Assembly (NCBI GenBank): GCA_013693795.1
Contig: CP059258.1
Coordinates: forward strand, 380,334-386,270
Direction: 5' to 3'
Length of the DNA stretch: 5,937 nt
DNA from: Anaerolineae bacterium
GTDB taxonomy: Bacteria > Chloroflexota > Anaerolineae > SSC4 > Amarolineaceae
Position numbers and translations under genes: made by a program. Below, one piece after another: positions 5,510 through 5,937 of this stretch (position 1 is the first letter of the stretch; every line of letters begins with the position of its first letter). The notes below the pieces were generated by a model. The model worked only from the letters and a program-made list of their open reading frames with translations. It did no database searches and had not been told where the DNA came from.

Positions 5510-5576
5510 GAGCCTATCCGAATAACCCGGAAAACGCGCCACAGTGTTGTCCCGTGACGGTTATTCGGATAGGCTC
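5510..5576. mobile_element. 67 bp palindromic element, copy B
   Basis: GAGCCTATCCGAATAACC (5510-5527) with its perfect complement at 5559-5576. It ends 2 bases before the ribosome-binding site of the cohesin gene and lies downstream of that gene's promoter, so the transcript leader should fold into this long hairpin. See copy A at 4776. Confidence 0.8.
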
Positions 5577-5616
5577 TAACGCTTACTGCCGCGCCTGGTC
5601 GGCGCCGCCGCCAGCG

Positions 5617-5645
5617 ATTCTAGCACACCCCTGACCTGTCAGCAA
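5617..5645 (-). promoter_or_regulatory. Extended -10 promoter of the cohesin gene
   Basis: On the minus strand TTGCTG (5645-5640) and TAGAAT (5622-5617) are separated by 17 bases, and TGC precedes the -10 box (TGCTAGAAT), an extended -10 element. Transcription would start near 5610, leaving a leader of about 115 bases that contains palindrome copy B. Confidence 0.6.
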
Positions 5646-5692
5646 ACCGCGACGAACCTCCAAAGTTGCACAACCTGCGGGGTGGTCGGCCG

Positions 5693-5937
5693 TTACTTCG
5701 TATACTCGTAGAACCCACGACCGCTCTTGCGCCCGAGGTGGCCGGCCGTCACCATGCGGCGCAGCAGGGTCGGCGCCTTGAAGCGCGTCTCGCCCAGTTC
5801 TTCGAACATCACGTCGGCCACGGCCAGGGTCGTATCGAGGCCCACAAAATCGGCCAGCGTCAGCGGCCCCATGGGGTGATTGGCGCCCAGTTTCATGCCG
5901 TTGTCGATATCCTCCCGGCTGGCCAGCCCTGCTCGTA
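5693..5937 (-). CDS. 3-hydroxyacyl-CoA dehydrogenase (3-hydroxybutyryl-CoA type), C-terminal part
   Basis: The gene enters from the right edge; 81 in-frame residues remain, ending at TAA 5695-5693 with no frameshift. The sequence is the C-terminal dimerisation domain of the FadB2/PaaH/Hbd family: [20 protein letters not shown], then [20 protein letters not shown], and the family's ending [14 protein letters not shown]. The N-H-P-M-G-P-L segment carries the conserved asparagine of the active-site region. The enzyme interconverts 3-hydroxyacyl-CoA and 3-oxoacyl-CoA with NAD(P), in beta-oxidation, butyrate-type or polyhydroxyalkanoate-related metabolism; which one cannot be told from this piece. 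The NAD-binding Rossmann domain is outside the window. About 75 bases separate its stop from the cohesin promoter, with no obvious terminator in between. Confidence 0.9.
   Translation of the reverse strand, partial: RAGLASREDIDNGMKLGANHPMGPLTLADFVGLDTTLAVADVMFEELGETRFKAPTLLRRMVTAGHLGRKSGRGFYEYTK

Noticed and set aside
1..5937. tRNA, rRNA or riboswitch
   Set aside because: No cloverleaf, rRNA-like segment or recognisable riboswitch core was seen on reading either strand.

Overview
The window is GC-rich bacterial DNA. It most resembles Chloroflexota (Chloroflexus/Roseiflexus-like), but this is an inference from gene content, a secreted cohesin-type protein ending in a W-L-P-W-V-R-R tail, and many short palindromic intergenic repeats. 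No marker gene proves it.

Left part (1-1607). The minus strand carries the N-terminus of an ABC exporter (225 to beyond base 1). Directly upstream, at 238-817, is a MarR-family regulator whose stop overlaps the exporter's ribosome-binding site, so the two look like a regulator-exporter operon. After a stretch with no recognisable gene comes an unidentified minus-strand gene (1236-1607) whose 3' end has been tandemly duplicated (1110-1344).

Middle (1608-2611). A divergent intergenic region contains a four-run G-quadruplex motif and a good sigma70-type promoter. These precede a plus-strand, two-domain VOC-fold extradiol dioxygenase/glyoxalase related to catechol 2,3-dioxygenase CatE.

Repeat region (2612-4943). 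No gene is supported here. It is a nested structure. A 546-549 bp unit is repeated three times and followed by a partial fourth. Each unit opens with a 152 bp MITE-like element with long terminal inverted repeats. The rest of the unit is packed with seven 17 bp hairpins of the type GCGTCCC-loop-GGGACGC, and the loop orientation flips halfway. Two copies of another inverted-repeat element flank the array.

Right part (4950-5937). A secreted cohesin-domain protein (minus strand) is bracketed by two nearly identical 67 bp palindromes. One of them lies between its promoter and its ribosome-binding site. The window ends with the C-terminal part of a 3-hydroxyacyl-CoA (3-hydroxybutyryl-CoA type) dehydrogenase.

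All four genes that lie wholly inside the window are broken only by frameshifts, about 17 in roughly 2.4 kb, with otherwise well-preserved protein sequence. This is either a sequencing/consensus artefact or very recent decay. The repeat copies, in contrast, differ by only two indels. I found no CRISPR array, RNA gene or defence system. The most unusual content is the hairpin/MITE array and the twin palindromes around the cohesin gene.
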